Of a stretch of DNA of 64,000 nt, positions 20,751 through 33,000 are shown piece by piece. Location: assembly GCA_032622095.1 (NCBI GenBank), contig CP136064.1, positions 49,794,073-49,858,072 of the forward strand. The letters are read 5' to 3'. The notes beneath the pieces are model-generated. The model worked only from the letters and a program-made list of their open reading frames with translations, was not told where the DNA came from and searched no databases. Numbering within the stretch: the stretch's first letter is position 1; each line of letters begins with the position of its first letter. Origin of the DNA: Siphonodentalium dalli (taxonomy: Eukaryota > Mollusca > Scaphopoda > Gadilida > Siphonodentaliidae). Made by a program: the position numbers and the translations under genes.

Positions 20751-21024
20751 AAAGGACATTTTTGAAAATAAGGAATAAGGAATAGGGAATAAGTTCCAAT
20801 TGTCATGTCTGTCTTGGACTAATATCTTTGCTGTGTATGTGGATATGTGTATGCATTTTTGTCGTTGTGATGCTCTGTAACCTGACATCAATATATACTC
20901 TCCCTCTAAGTTCTAAACATGGAGGTGGGCTTATATTCGAAGACAACCATGCACATGATTGTTTTTGGGAGCAAAAACATAGACCGGGCTTATTCTCAGG
21001 GATGGGCTTACTGACAGGTGTATA

Positions 21025-21789
21025 GTGTAGATAATTTGCTATCACAACATGAAGAACTGATGTGTAAATTATCAAGTAAGTAAATGTTACCTTTATAACC
21101 ACTATAATTTTTTCGTTGTGAACGAATACCTTATAACCATTGGTTGGAAACATGGGTTATTTACATACCCATATATATAGGCTATGAGATGCACATTCAC
21201 ATAGCCTGTTGGAAAAAGTTTGGCATAACTACATTTAGGTACATGGAATCTCGTGACGAATTGTCTCTCTGTGCCTTCCTCCTAGGGAGCGAAATAATCA
21301 ACCCTCCTGATGCCGTAACTCTGTTTATGGAACAAATTACTCTAGATTCTACTGTATATATCCTTATAATGTGCCAGATTATTCGCGGTTTTTCTTACTA
21401 AATGTTCAACCAATTGACTGTGATACCAATTTCCCGCCCATATGGACGAGGAAAGTGAAACGCTTTATTTTAGAGACTGGCAGCGTCCATGCTTGGTGAT
21501 ATCATAAACTTTACACATTAACTGTATATATGTTCATGCATGTCCATATTCTTCTCCAAACAAATGGAGGTATATGAAATAAAATAATAATAATAAGTGT
21601 AGATAATTTGCTATCACAACATGAAGAACTGATGTGTAAATTATCAAGTAAGTAAATGTTACCTTTATAACCACTATAATTTTTTTCGTTGTGAACGAAT
21701 GCCTTATAACCATTGGTTGGAAACATGGGTTATTTACATACCCATATATATAGGCTATGAGATGCACATTCACATAGCCTGTTGGAAAA
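21025..21789 (+). repeat. Direct duplication of about 192 bp (21,025-21,216 and 21,597-21,789)
   Basis: Both copies start GTGTAGATAATTTGCTATC and end CATAGCCTGTTGGAAAA, differ by only a few bases and lie 572 bases apart. The 380 bases between them are unrelated unique sequence without a gene. Could be solo copies of a short terminal repeat, but no inverted termini or coding domain are seen between them. Confidence 0.85.
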
Positions 21790-22179
21790 TGCTGCTGGTC
21801 ACATGTGGCAATTATGACTTGTCACCACAAATTCTAATGGTCATTGACAGGTGACCATCTCGAGCCCTGGATTCAAGACTATAAAATAATAAATTTTAGC
21901 CAAGAGGAGGCATTTGAAATTGAAATCTGTTTTAAAAAATGGAGATACACGATGCGACTGCAACATTGATGTCAGATGTGGGATAGTAAAATATGCTTTT
22001 CGAGTAACAAATTAGTTACCGCCCTTGCTTTCAAGAAACGAAGATATTTTGTCACTCCTCATTTACGTGAACGTGTCTGAGGTCCCAGCCACGGGCAGCA
22101 CTAACTCAGTACACACGGAGGGAATGTAGGTCGCTACAGACATCACTCCTCCAGAAGCACACGAGGAACCAAATCCTCC

Positions 22180-23001
22180 GAGCTCTGAAACGTGGGTCAA
22201 AGTGGGACCGAAAAACAAAAAACAAGGCAAGAAGGCTAAAGGTGATCAATCTACTCCTCCTCCAAAGGAGAAGATTGAGGAAAAACCCAAGAATGACCCA
22301 AAACAACGCACACCGCCTGTCTTGGGTGTCAACCTCCAGGCTGGGATTAGCAACCAACCCGGGAGGCTAGCAGCATTTCTGCGTGAAAATGCAGTGTAAC
22401 GGACGTAGTGTAGACGCGTCCCAGCCAACGGAATAAGGCTGAAATCCTTATCTTTGTGAGGGATGAAGCATCAAGGCAAAAATTGTTGCATGCTGAAGAC
22501 CTTGGCGACACTTCCTTTAAACCTACAGGTTTGGGCAAGAAAGTGGCAAAGGAAAACCTATGCGTCGTCGCACTCAAAATTCACCCAAGCATCGACGACG
22601 CATACTGCGCTACAAGTGCAGGTGAAGGATGTACAGCCAAGCGCCTGGTTGCATCCGCGACATGATCTTCAACCTGGAAAGTGAAGATAACTTGTCCAAA
22701 CAAGGAAGTCAAGCAGAGACTCCTAAAAGAAGGCTTAGCACTTGACTTTGCCAAATACAAAACAAGTGATTACGTGGCCAAACCTGCACCTACTCAGTGC
22801 TACAATTGCCAATCCTATGGTCATACTAGCAATAGGTGCCAATCAAAAACTAAGTGTCGGAAGTGTGGTGGTGAACACACTCATCAAAAATGCACAAATG
22901 ACACTGTCAAGTGTGCAAACTGCGGAGGAGGGCACAAAAGCTCTGAAAAATATGCCCTCGATACAAAACTGAGGCAACAAAGAAGGAGGCAAGGTCACTG
23001 A
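22180..23001 (+). pseudogene. Non-LTR ORF1 (gag-like), broken
   Basis: Three frames contribute: a Lys/Pro-rich N-terminal part (22,202-22,399), a middle (22,456-22,665) and the C-terminal part (22,681-23,001). The last contains CYNCQSYGHTSNRC followed by KCRKCGGEHTHQKC and KCANCGGGHKS, a cluster of CCHC-type knuckles typical of Jockey-group ORF1 proteins, which coat the element RNA. Frameshifts and stops lie near 22,400 and 22,665. The start codon is not certain. Confidence 0.8.
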
Positions 23002-23225
23002 GCCTAGCTCAGTCCTCTTGCTCCTCTCCATCAGGCCGGGAAGCCCTAAACCTTGCATGCGTACTCTGTGCCAGTCTTACAGCTACACGCACTTGGCGCA
23101 TCCGATGCTCACATCAATCAATCGGAAATATCTGCTCGAGTGGCGTCTATAGCGAGCAAAGTCTATAAAACTCGTGTTTCAAGTGAACACCTTACAGAGT
23201 ATTGTAGTCAACTGACAGCTTAATC

Positions 23226-25540
23226 ATGGCAGGTCTGCATGTCATACACATCAACATCAATGGCCTCCGAGGCCATCGTGCGCTTCTACAGCAATACCTA
23301 TATGAGCACAACCCGGAGTTCGTTCTCCTGAACGAAACCAAGCTTGATGACCAAACACTTCGAATTCCCAAGTACAAAATGCACCGACTCGATCGTACCA
23401 ATCGAGGGGGAGGCGTCGCGATTCTCGTGCGAAACGACGTCAAGCACTCTGTGGTAGATATTCCTCAGAATATCTCGACAGGGGCTGAAGTTGTAGCATT
23501 AAAAACCAGATTCGGGGGCAGGGATTTGGCGGTGGTGGCATATTATTGCCCGCCACAGCTCCTTGTCAACAGTGACCTCATTGTCTATATGATGAAAACC
23601 CACGACCAGTGCCTCATCGGAGGCGACCTCAATGCCAAGCACATGTTCTACGGAAGCAAGGAATCCGACGCTCATGGCGACCATCTGTTTGATGTAGTTG
23701 AGAAGGCGGAAGCTCACGTCTTGAATGATGAAGGAGAGGAAACTCACTTTCAAAACGGACGTGGGTCAGTTATTGACTATATTTTAGCCAGTGAATCTCT
23801 CACACGAAAGGCGGTTAGCACCTTCGTTGGAGAAACAGTTGGTAGCGACCACCTACCGGTACATGCAATATTTGAGCAAAGACTGAGCCACATTGACAAA
23901 TATCCAAGCAAACTTACTCGCAACTTGGAGAAAGCTGACTGGTCAGCGTTCAGGGAAGATATCCGTATCCATCTGAACACTGAACTTTCACTCTCTTGCA
24001 TATCAGACATCGATGTGGCTAGTGAACATCTGATGCAGTCTATCCAGTCGGCCCTGGATAGGGCATGCCCAAAAAAGCTGGCTAAATATGGAGCACCGAG
24101 GGTGACTAAGGAAACGCTCGACCTCATCAAGCAGAAACGCCATGTGTTTCGGATGTGGCAAAAGCACAGAACACCGGCCCTGTTGACGTGATACAACACC
24201 CTAAACCGAAAGGTGAAGGAATGTGTCAAGTCGGACCGCAAACAAGCGTGGGAAAAGGTCACCTCTGAACTCAACACAAACGATCGGAACAACGGACGTG
24301 AGTTCTGGTCAAAACTCAAAACCCTAACTGGCACCTCAAAAAATCCCAGCAATGGGAACGTTGAGAATCCGGTGTATCGTATTGATGGTACGTTAACTTC
24401 CTCCACAAAGGAAAAAGCGGACGCTTTTTCAGACGCACTCAGTCGAACCCACCAAGTTCAAATTGGCCCACAATTTGACGACGACTGGAAACAGGAAGTT
24501 GACAACCTAGTCAGTCTGAACGAGGACTTATTCAAACCTCAGGAAAACGTGAGTGACGAGGTGGGGGACGACCACGATCTCACTAGAGAGATCACTTCGG
24601 AAGAAACCATCGGGATTCTCTCCAAGTGCAAGTCTAGATCGGCCGCTGGCCACGATGGAATTCCACACAGGGTACTCAAAGAAGCCCCAGCTGAACTCTT
24701 TTCTTACATTACCAAGCTGTACAACACATGCCTGAAGATTGGTTAGTTTCCAGTTGCATGGAAAGGGGCAATCGGCATCATGATACCCAAAAATGGCAAA
24801 GATCTGAAATACCCTGGCAACTACAGACCAATCAGTCTTCTTATCTGCATCGGCAAGCTATTCGAAGCAATCATTGCATCACGGTTCCGAAACCATCTGG
24901 AGAAGAATTTATTCTTCAACATATGGCAGAGGGCATATCGAAACGGATACGAAGGGGTAGAACACATCTACCGCCTTGTGGAGGACATACGCAGTGGCTT
25001 CCACAAAAACTGGGTAACTGGTACAGTGCTACTTGACGTTGAAAAAGCGTTCGACAGCGTCTGGCACAACGGCCTCCGGTACAAGTTACACAAGTATGGC
25101 CTCCCGGTCAAACTTGTAAGGCTCCTCTCCTCTTTCCTCACTGACCGCTCAATAAAGGTGAGGGTGGACAGAGAATCGTCGGACTGAACGCTGGTACACC
25201 ACAGGGGTCGGTGTTAAGCCCATTACTCTACATTTTCAACGTCAATGACATTGAAATAGACCCGAGACACCAAGTGCAACTGTCGCAGTTCGCTGATGAC
25301 TTGGGTCTGTGGATCACCAATGGCAGTACAAAGTATGTGGAGCTCAGACTAAGGCGGGCCCTCGGTGACCTGGAAAGGTGGTGCTCGAAATGGCGCATTA
25401 AGCTCAATGCGAACAAAACACACATCGCCCTATTCACGAAACGAAAACGCAAGTCGGTGGTCAAACTCAATGTCAGTGACTTAGTTGCCGCAAAAGAGGT
25501 GACCTTCCTATGCGTCACCTTGGACTCCAGACTCACCATG
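23226..25540 (+). pseudogene. Non-LTR ORF2: endonuclease plus reverse transcriptase, broken
   Basis: From ATG 23,226 the endonuclease domain shows HININGLRGHRALL, NPEFVLLNETKLDD (catalytic Asn/Glu), GGDLNAKH, GSVIDYILAS and SDHLPV (catalytic Asp-His). An in-frame TGA at 24,189-24,191 and TAG at 24,744-24,746 interrupt it. Reverse transcriptase blocks follow: NYRPISLL, TGTVLLDVEKAFDSVWH, GTPQGSVLSPLLY (after a one-base shift near 25,185) and the active-site FADD in LSQFADDLGLW. It nicks target DNA and primes reverse transcription from the nick. Homology ends at about 25,540, so the 3' end is missing. Confidence 0.9.
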
Positions 25541-27010
25541 CTATTTTATATACCAAATCAGTATATGCCTTTATTACATGCTACACATGTATACTAACTA
25601 AGTTATTAAACCTAACTCACTAATATACATTTTATAGCCGCATTGTAATCATTTCATTGCGCGTACTTGGTTCATTCCATTTCGCGCTATTCCGTTCTGT
25701 ACATTCCCCGTTTCCTATGTCTCATTGCTGATCTGTATTTTGCTATTTACTATCTCTATCTACGCCCAATCTCTTACCCGCTTAAGTCTTCCTCTGTCTA
25801 GTTCAGCGCCCAGTATTATATCTAACTAAGGTGTTTTAGCCAATCACAGGTAAGCTTATTTACCGCGCTTTCTCAGTCCGTATTTCGTCACCAAGGTGTA
25901 CGCATCGCAATATCGTATAACACTCTCAGTGTTATCCTAATTTCTTCATGCTCGAAGAATGTTAATAAGTTTAAGAAGTAATACTACGTTATGACATCTG
26001 ACCTATGCTTTCCAAAGGATGGTATGTAATATTTGTTATGTTTTCACCCGTTATTATAGCTTGTATTTTAATAATATTGTCTTCGGTTTTGAAACTTTAG
26101 TGTTGTCACATTTGCATAAATATATTTGCCCAATAGTTTAGTGAAGTTGGAAATCGCACACTGCGTCCATAATCACCCTTTTATACTAGCATGTAGGTTT
26201 TATTTCTAACTGTTCGTCACAGTTAGGATTGTGTCAAAATAGTTGTTTATATCGACAATAGGGAAGTTGGTTTATTGACACAATCACATTTCATATATTT
26301 ATTAATATCCATACTGGATATTTATTCTGCAGCAACTACAACATATGTATTTGTTCACCAGGGTCCTTTTTCTCGATTTGATGTCTGATGTTTGATGCTC
26401 GATGTGATGTTGTGATGTTGCTGTCAAGCTGTTTATAAAGATGTGTTGTGATGTCATCCATGTTGTGATGCTTGTTGGATGTGTTCCGTTCGGTATTGAT
26501 TGATTATTCAATTAAATGCATGATGAAGACTTTTAAGGTAGGCTTAGTGTTTTCATAGACCCTGCCAGATGTTTAGACTCAGAGCCCATAAATGTTTGTG
26601 ATATAGCGACTGATGGTTCACTTAAGACCCACCCCTGTGCTCTACCACAATGGCGCCCATTCGTATAGCTATAGCTCTGATTATAGTGTGGAACTTTTGA
26701 AATTGGTGTGAAAATTGGAACTTTGTAGAAATTCGTGTTTTCGTGCTTCAAAAACTGTGAAAAAATGACAATCAGGATTTCTGGAGATATTCAGCGTTGG
26801 AGTGGAAGAGACAATACAAATTGAACAGTTTTATGCTTAAAAAGGCATAAAAACATAAATTCTGTTGAAAATTTGATAAATTCTGTAAAATTTTCATGTT
26901 AATCAGTGAAATTTGTAAACACATTGTTTTGGTGTGGCTGTATTCCTTTAATATTATAATTATGTCTAAATGTTTGTATTGTCAGCTCTGTTTAGTCGTT
27001 TTTAGCGTTT
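25541..27010. other. Non-coding stretch
   Basis: No gene or clear repeat. Contains a short run of TGATGT-like repeats near 26,385-26,475 (GATGTTTGATGCTCGATG and variants). Confidence 0.5.
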
Positions 27011-27018
27011 GGGCAAAG

Positions 27019-28097
27019 CAGGGGTGGCGCCAAGGGGGGGTCAGGGGGGGCTACAGCCCCCCGTCGGGGATGGTCAGCCCCCCCGTCGGGGATATCTGCC
27101 AAATTCGTCGGGGAGATAAAATTATGCAAAGACGATAAACATTGGAAAATCCGCGACTCGAAACACGTGCACTGGTGATTAACAAATCGACGTGGGCGTG
27201 CAGAGTTAATGAATCACATTACCAGAGTTCTATTTTTAGTCCGACAGACTAGACACGAGTCACTCGTGAGACTACCGTGAGTCATATCGTATACTTATTA
27301 AATTCGTGCATGGAACTATAGGGTTAGGGTGTCATAGATGCCGTCACCATCCTCGTGTGTGTCGTGTTACATGTATTACAAATTCCACACAGACTCACAC
27401 TGCCGAATCTTCCCGTTCCCTATGCGTCGCCGAAAAAACAGCCCTGTAATGGGTGTTAAACAAGAAGACCAAATATTATTTGACAATGACGTCATAAAAT
27501 TCAGAAATGGGATAATCCTCATCCAACTTTGTTCTCTCCTTCAAATAGCTTTCTGCATCAATTTTTCACATCGTATGTTACCTGAACAAATTTACATCTA
27601 TTATACGCTCCTAAATGATGTTCACGGACTCATGGTTCATCCGTCTTTGTAAGTTGATCCAACTACCTGTGGCGAAAGATTTACGGTGAGTTAACTTAAG
27701 ATCAATTCCATATTGTCATTACTATTGTATATGCTAATTTTTTTTTCCAAATACTCAAGTAAAAGTGACAATTATGATCCCCTAGAACAGTGTGTATGTT
27801 GACACCAGAACACTCCAGAATCGATCTCAGGCTATGTATTTTCAAAATTTTCGTCACACGTGTAAGTTCTTGCACTGCCTGAGTATCTTATCATGTTTAA
27901 AATAAACATGAATAACGGACGACTTATTGTCAAGTGCCAAAGGAACGCTCCGAAACTGCGAGAGGGGAGAGGGGAGACCCCTCTCGCGCTCTCCCCGGGG
28001 CTGCCTTCGGCAGCCGCCGATGACCTTCGGTCACCGGTCTAGCCCCCCTGTCGGGGACCATAGCCCCTCCGTCGGGGAAATCCTGGCGCCACCCCTG
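27019..28097. mobile_element. hAT-type non-autonomous element, 8-bp target duplication
   Basis: Terminal repeats CAGGGGTGGCGCCA (left) and TGGCGCCACCCCTG (right) are flanked flush by GGGCAAAG at 27,011-27,018 and 28,098-28,105. An 8-bp duplication and CAGGGGTGGC termini are hallmarks of hAT elements. Both subterminal regions are GC-rich with repeats of CCCCCGTCGGGGA. The right side has two short hairpins (GGCTGCCTTCGGCAGCC and TGACCTTCGGTCA). No transposase ORF; a short ORF at 27,927-28,169 is not credible. Confidence 0.9.
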
Positions 28098-28799
28098 GGG
28101 CAAAGTCCAAACTTTAAATTCGATTTGTTACTCTGCCAATATTTTGTGGTCCGGATTTTGGTAAATTGAAACCCGGTAAAGTTGTGTTTTCCGGATTTTT
28201 GTAGTCCGTGGTTTCGTTTCGTTTCAACTGGGTCACATTTTGGTCAGAACACAAAAATGTAAACAGTAACACGTGAGTTTGTTTTCAAATATTCTGATCA
28301 ACTTTAGTAGCCTTTAAAGCTAATTATTAGCTTTTGTTTAGGTAACTATAGGTGTAGTTAGGTATATAATATATCAGTCCAGCCACACATTATGTATTGT
28401 TTGCTGTCAAAGTTTATTCTTTGACTGAAATATTGTGACATCTGTTGATAAATGCATACATGTAGGCCAAATGTCAGCTTATAAATTGCAAGGGGAATAT
28501 CATTGCATATTACCAGAGATTTTCTGAAACCGAAATTGGTTGAGAATATTTCAAATTTCTTGACATTCGGTCGTCACTTTTTTGTGACGGTGTGATAAAT
28601 ACCTTTTGTCTCCAACATTATGCAATGCAATTCTGACTTTGCATTAATAAGTTAGTAGTTTTCAGACCCGGTGTTGGACAAATTGTCCCAACTAGTTCTG
28701 GTATTACAAGCAGGTGTTGTCATCTTGGCTTGTTGATAGTCGTGACATGGTAAGTTGGTGTCGGAGTCTGCAGTTGTCGGAGTCTCGGGTTAACGGTGA

Positions 28800-30012
28800 G
28801 TCAACCCTGACCCCTCCCCTGCCACACCCTCTTTCCCACTGAATTTTTTTTTTTGTGAGCCGAGTACGCATCGCGCATCGCGCTTGCTTTCATCTCATTT
28901 CATCAGATAGGTGCATGAATTAAATTCTTCACAACACTAATTAGGTGGAAGTTAACTTAACCAAACTAATTAGTAGCAGTTGTCGGCAAGAAAACTTGCA
29001 AATTTTCAGCCAGTCCACACTTAGCATGCAAGCGGAAGTGAAATTTGTGTTCAAATTTTCAGACGACGGTGAATTTATAGTGCGACAATAGGTGATTGTA
29101 AAAATCTTTATTGATTTTCAGTGACAGTGAATTGTGATTTGAGAATTTTGTAGTTGACGGTGGAGTATATAGCTCGAAAATAGGTGATTTTTCAGAGCAA
29201 GTTCGGAAAATAATTTTTCGAATCAACTTTCAGTTGACGGTGAATGTTAATATTCATTTGTGTTGTTGTGTCAACACGTGATTGATTATATTTCAGTTTT
29301 GTCGCCGGACGGCACAATTAACTTGAAATTAGGTGACTTATTGGTGACGTCGTGGAAAATTAATTTATTTTTCCATTGTTGAGTTTGTAGTGTGTGATTG
29401 ATCAGGTTAGATCTGACTTTGAAATTTTTTCAGTTGACGTCAGATAGCAAGCGGAAATAGGTGACTTGAATATTTAATCGCAGATTAATTTTGAATTTTG
29501 ATGCGATTTGTAGGTATTAGCTTGGTAGTTAAATTGTAGGTGACTTACAGTGTTCTGATTTACAGCAAACTTGAGAAATTTTTATTTTTCAGAAATTTTC
29601 TTACGTAGTTGGACTTGAGAATTTTTCTTGAATTAAATTTTTCCGCAGAATTTTTTTTTTTTTCCGCAGGTTTAATTACAAAATGAATTTTGTTTTTCAG
29701 TGATTTCTGAGTTAGTAGGCAGAAAATACTTAGGTTTTTCTGTATAAGTTTCAGCGCGTCGGTTTTTCAGATATTGAGTTTAGTCTATTTTCACTTGACG
29801 TTTTCAGCGTTCAGCAAGGTTATTACTTTGACCTTTACACTTAGTGATTTTTTTTCCCCGAATTCTCTTGTAGGTTTCGACTTGAATTATTTTTTATTCC
29901 AGTTAGTTAAAGCGACATTTGTTTTTTTTCAGAGATATTTCTTAGAATTTGTAGGTCGATCGTGGTTGAAATATTTTCAAATTTTTCCTAGCTATTTGCG
30001 AGTTAGTGAAAG
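28800..30012 (+). other. Gypsy leader with repeated acceptor-like and donor-like motifs
   Basis: No long ORF. TTTTCAG or TTTCAG recurs more than ten times and AATAGGTGA, ATTAGGTGA or TGTAGGTGA recurs, often paired as CAG-TTGACGGTGA...ATAGGTGA with 40-70 bases between (for example around 29,060-29,092, 29,155-29,187 and 29,430-29,462). These look like weak 3' splice acceptors followed by 5' splice donors. They may be decayed internal repeats of the leader or splice control. Confidence 0.45.
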
Positions 30013-33000
30013 ATGGCGTCACAGATTTCAGAGGAAGTTATGTTGAAGATACAGGCTGAGATATTGGAATTGACAGTTCGGATAGAGGAGTTGAAGAGAA
30101 ATAGTGAAAATAGTTACGATAATAATTACAGCAATGATGATTATTACAGAAATGATAATTATAACAGTGGTTATAACTCTTACTCCAGACAGCGTGCGCA
30201 GAGATATCGGAATAGGAATCACAGAATGCAGTATACGGAGAGAAGCGATAATGTTCATTATTTTCAGAAGGAGGCAAATAATGTTTCAGATGTGAGAAAT
30301 GATTATAGTAATCCCACAAATGATAGGTTACAAGGAGAGTATGTATCTGGTAGATACACCGGATGTTGGAAATGTGGTGATTTGACGCATAAAGCGTTTG
30401 GTTGTAGGAAAGGTGGATACTATCGCTACTATGATAGAGATAAATGTTTTCGTCCACAGGATAGATCCCGGAGATTTATTAACAAATCTCAATTTGTTAA
30501 TGATTCCAGTAAGGAACATTGTATAAATGGAAATGCTACAGAGTCAGATATTACTGTTTCAGGTTACAATACTAAGGCTCTTGTTGATACAGGTTCGACT
30601 TGCTCCACAATTTGCGAGCAATTTTACAGCACTTTCTTGAAACATATTCCTTTGCAGCCCTTGTCTGTTATACTTAATATAGAGTGTGCTGATGGCAAGA
30701 AACTCCCTTATCTTGGATACATTCAGTGTCCTATTACAGTTCCTTCTTTAGGACAAGATTCCGGCAAAGAGTTTATTTTTCTTGTAGTGCCAAACAGTTC
30801 TTATAACATGTCAGTACCAGTTTTGCTAGGAACTAATATTCTTTCAGAACTCATGCAGTTGTGCAAAGATGCACATGGTAACAGGTTTTTACAGAATGCA
30901 AACTTGTCATCATCTTGGTTTATGGCATTCAGATGCATGATTTCTAGAGAGAAAGAACTTGCTAAACACAACTTTGTTCTAGGTCATGTAAAGTCTGCTG
31001 AGAATACTCATGTTATTCTCCATCCTAATACTAAGAAAGTTGTTACTGGTTTTATTGATCATAAGATTCCTTACCAACCCACATGTGCTATTTTGCAGCC
31101 TCTTCCAGATGATGAACGGTTCAAATTTTTAGAGATAGGTCCATATATTGTGAAATATGATTTCAAGAGCACTGATACTGTTGATGTTCACTTGTCAAAT
31201 ATTTCTTCTAGGACTATTAGTATAGCACCTAACTCTGTTATTTGTCAGGTACAGCCAGTCTCTGTTGAGCAAGATATTGAAACCTCCCCAGGTTCAGAGA
31301 CTACCTCTTCATTTCTTGATAAAATTACTATTGATGTTTCTTCTCTTGATGATGTAAAGGATATATCTGTTGCATTGAATCTTATCAAAGAATTTTCAGA
31401 TGTGTTTTCACAGCATGATCTTGACTTAGGTTTTTACAGTGCAGTTAAGCATAGGATCGACATGTATGATTCTACGCCTTTCAAGGATCGTCCGAGACGT
31501 TTACCTCCAAGCATGATTGATGAAGTGAGAAATCATCTTCACCAGTTGTTAGCTGCCGGCATTATACGCCGATCTCACAGTCCATATTCTTCTAATGTTG
31601 TTTTAGTTAGGAAGAAGGGTTCAAATGACCTTCGTATGTGTACAGATTTTAGAATTTTAAATAAACGCACTATTCCAGATAATTATGCACTCCCTAGACC
31701 TGAAGACCTTTTTGATTACTTAGCAGGTGCCAAGTACTACTCAGTTCTCGATCTCAAATCTGGTTTTCATCAATTGGAAATTGCAGAGGAGCACAAAGAG
31801 AGAACAGCTTTTACTGTTGGAGGTCTAGGTTTCTATGAATATAATAGACTTGCATTTGGTTTGAACAATAGTCCTTCTAGCTTTCAGAGAATGATGGAAG
31901 ACTGCCTCTATGGTCTTAACAGGAAAATATGTAATATTTATGTTGATGACGTCATTGTATGGTCAAAATCTGTTCCAGAGATGTTGGAGCGACTTAGACT
32001 TGTTTTTGACAGGCTCAGAGAATGTGGTTTGAAACTGGCTCCAGCAAAGTGTAAATTTTTCATGCGCCGTGTTTCATATGTAGGCCATGTAGTTTCAGAG
32101 AAAGGTATCGAGACAGATCCTGCGAAAGTTGACAAAATTGTCAACTGGCCAGTTCCCAAGAACTCTGATCAATTGCGATCATTTCTTGGCTTTGCAGGAT
32201 ACTACAGAAAATATTGTCCTAATTTTTCCAGGATTGCTAAGCCCTTGACAGATTTACTTCCCCCTACAAATACAAAGCCAAAGAACAAGGTTAAATCCTC
32301 TTTTACAGGGAAATGGAAATGGGAGCATGAGCAGCAGTCTGCTTTGGATACTTTGAAAGATCGTCTTTCTAATCCCCCCATTTTAGGTTACCCCGATTAC
32401 AGCAGGCCCTTTGAAGTCCATACTGATGCGCCCCTTCATGGTTTAGGTTGTGTCCTTTACCAAGAGATCGATGGCGTGAAGAGAGTTATTGCGTATGGCA
32501 GCCGAGGAACCACAGCAGCAGAAAAGAATTACCCGGCACATAAGTTAGAATTTTTAGCTTTAAAATGGGCAGTTACAGAAAAGTTTTATGACTATTTATA
32601 TGGTAATTATTTTGTAGTGTATACTGATAACAATCCCTTAACTTATGTTTTAACTTCAGCCAAATTAGATGCCACTGGACAGAGATGGTTATCAGCCTTA
32701 GGTTCTTTTAAATTTGATATTGTTTACAGACCCGGTAAATTTAATACCGATGCAGATGCCTTATCCAGGTTGGATACACCTCCTCCAGATATTATTACAA
32801 ATGATTCAGTACAAGTTATTTGTAATTCATTACAGGTTCAGCAACCTTTTGTTGAAAGTTTATGTTGCAGCACTGATGTTTTAAATTCTATTCAAGATGA
32901 TGTAGGCCATGATCTTGATGAAATGAATTATAGGGATTGGAGAAGATTGCAGGAAAGAGATGATGTATTGTCCGTATGGTTATCAGCCGTGAGAAGAAAT

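Larger units (their letters stand above)
16661..20812. mobile_element. 4.15-kb satellite-armed foldback element with C2H2 relic at its centre
   Basis: Outermost 22 bases are perfect inverted repeats (ACAGACATGACAATTGG inwards), and the first about 75 bp match between ends. CTTGGACTA flanks it flush at 16,652-16,660 and 20,813-20,821, a perfect 9-bp target duplication. The arms are satellite arrays of opposite orientation, and a 520-bp centre (18,236-18,755) carries degenerate zinc fingers. It inserted exactly at the terminus of the element at 15,451-16,660, within the right inverted repeat. No transposase is visible. Confidence 0.85.
22100..25540 (+). mobile_element. Jockey-like non-LTR retrotransposon, decayed and 3'-truncated
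   Basis: An ORF1 with CCHC zinc knuckles is followed by an ORF2 with apurinic-type endonuclease and reverse transcriptase, all on the plus strand. Homology stops at about 25,540 in the middle of the reverse transcriptase C-terminal region (LDSRLT), and no poly-A tail or target duplication is seen. The 5' limit is approximate. Confidence 0.85.

Noticed and set aside
27927-28169. 80-codon Pro/Gly/Arg-rich ORF
   Set aside because: Lies across the GC-rich subterminal hairpins and right terminal repeat of a hAT element.
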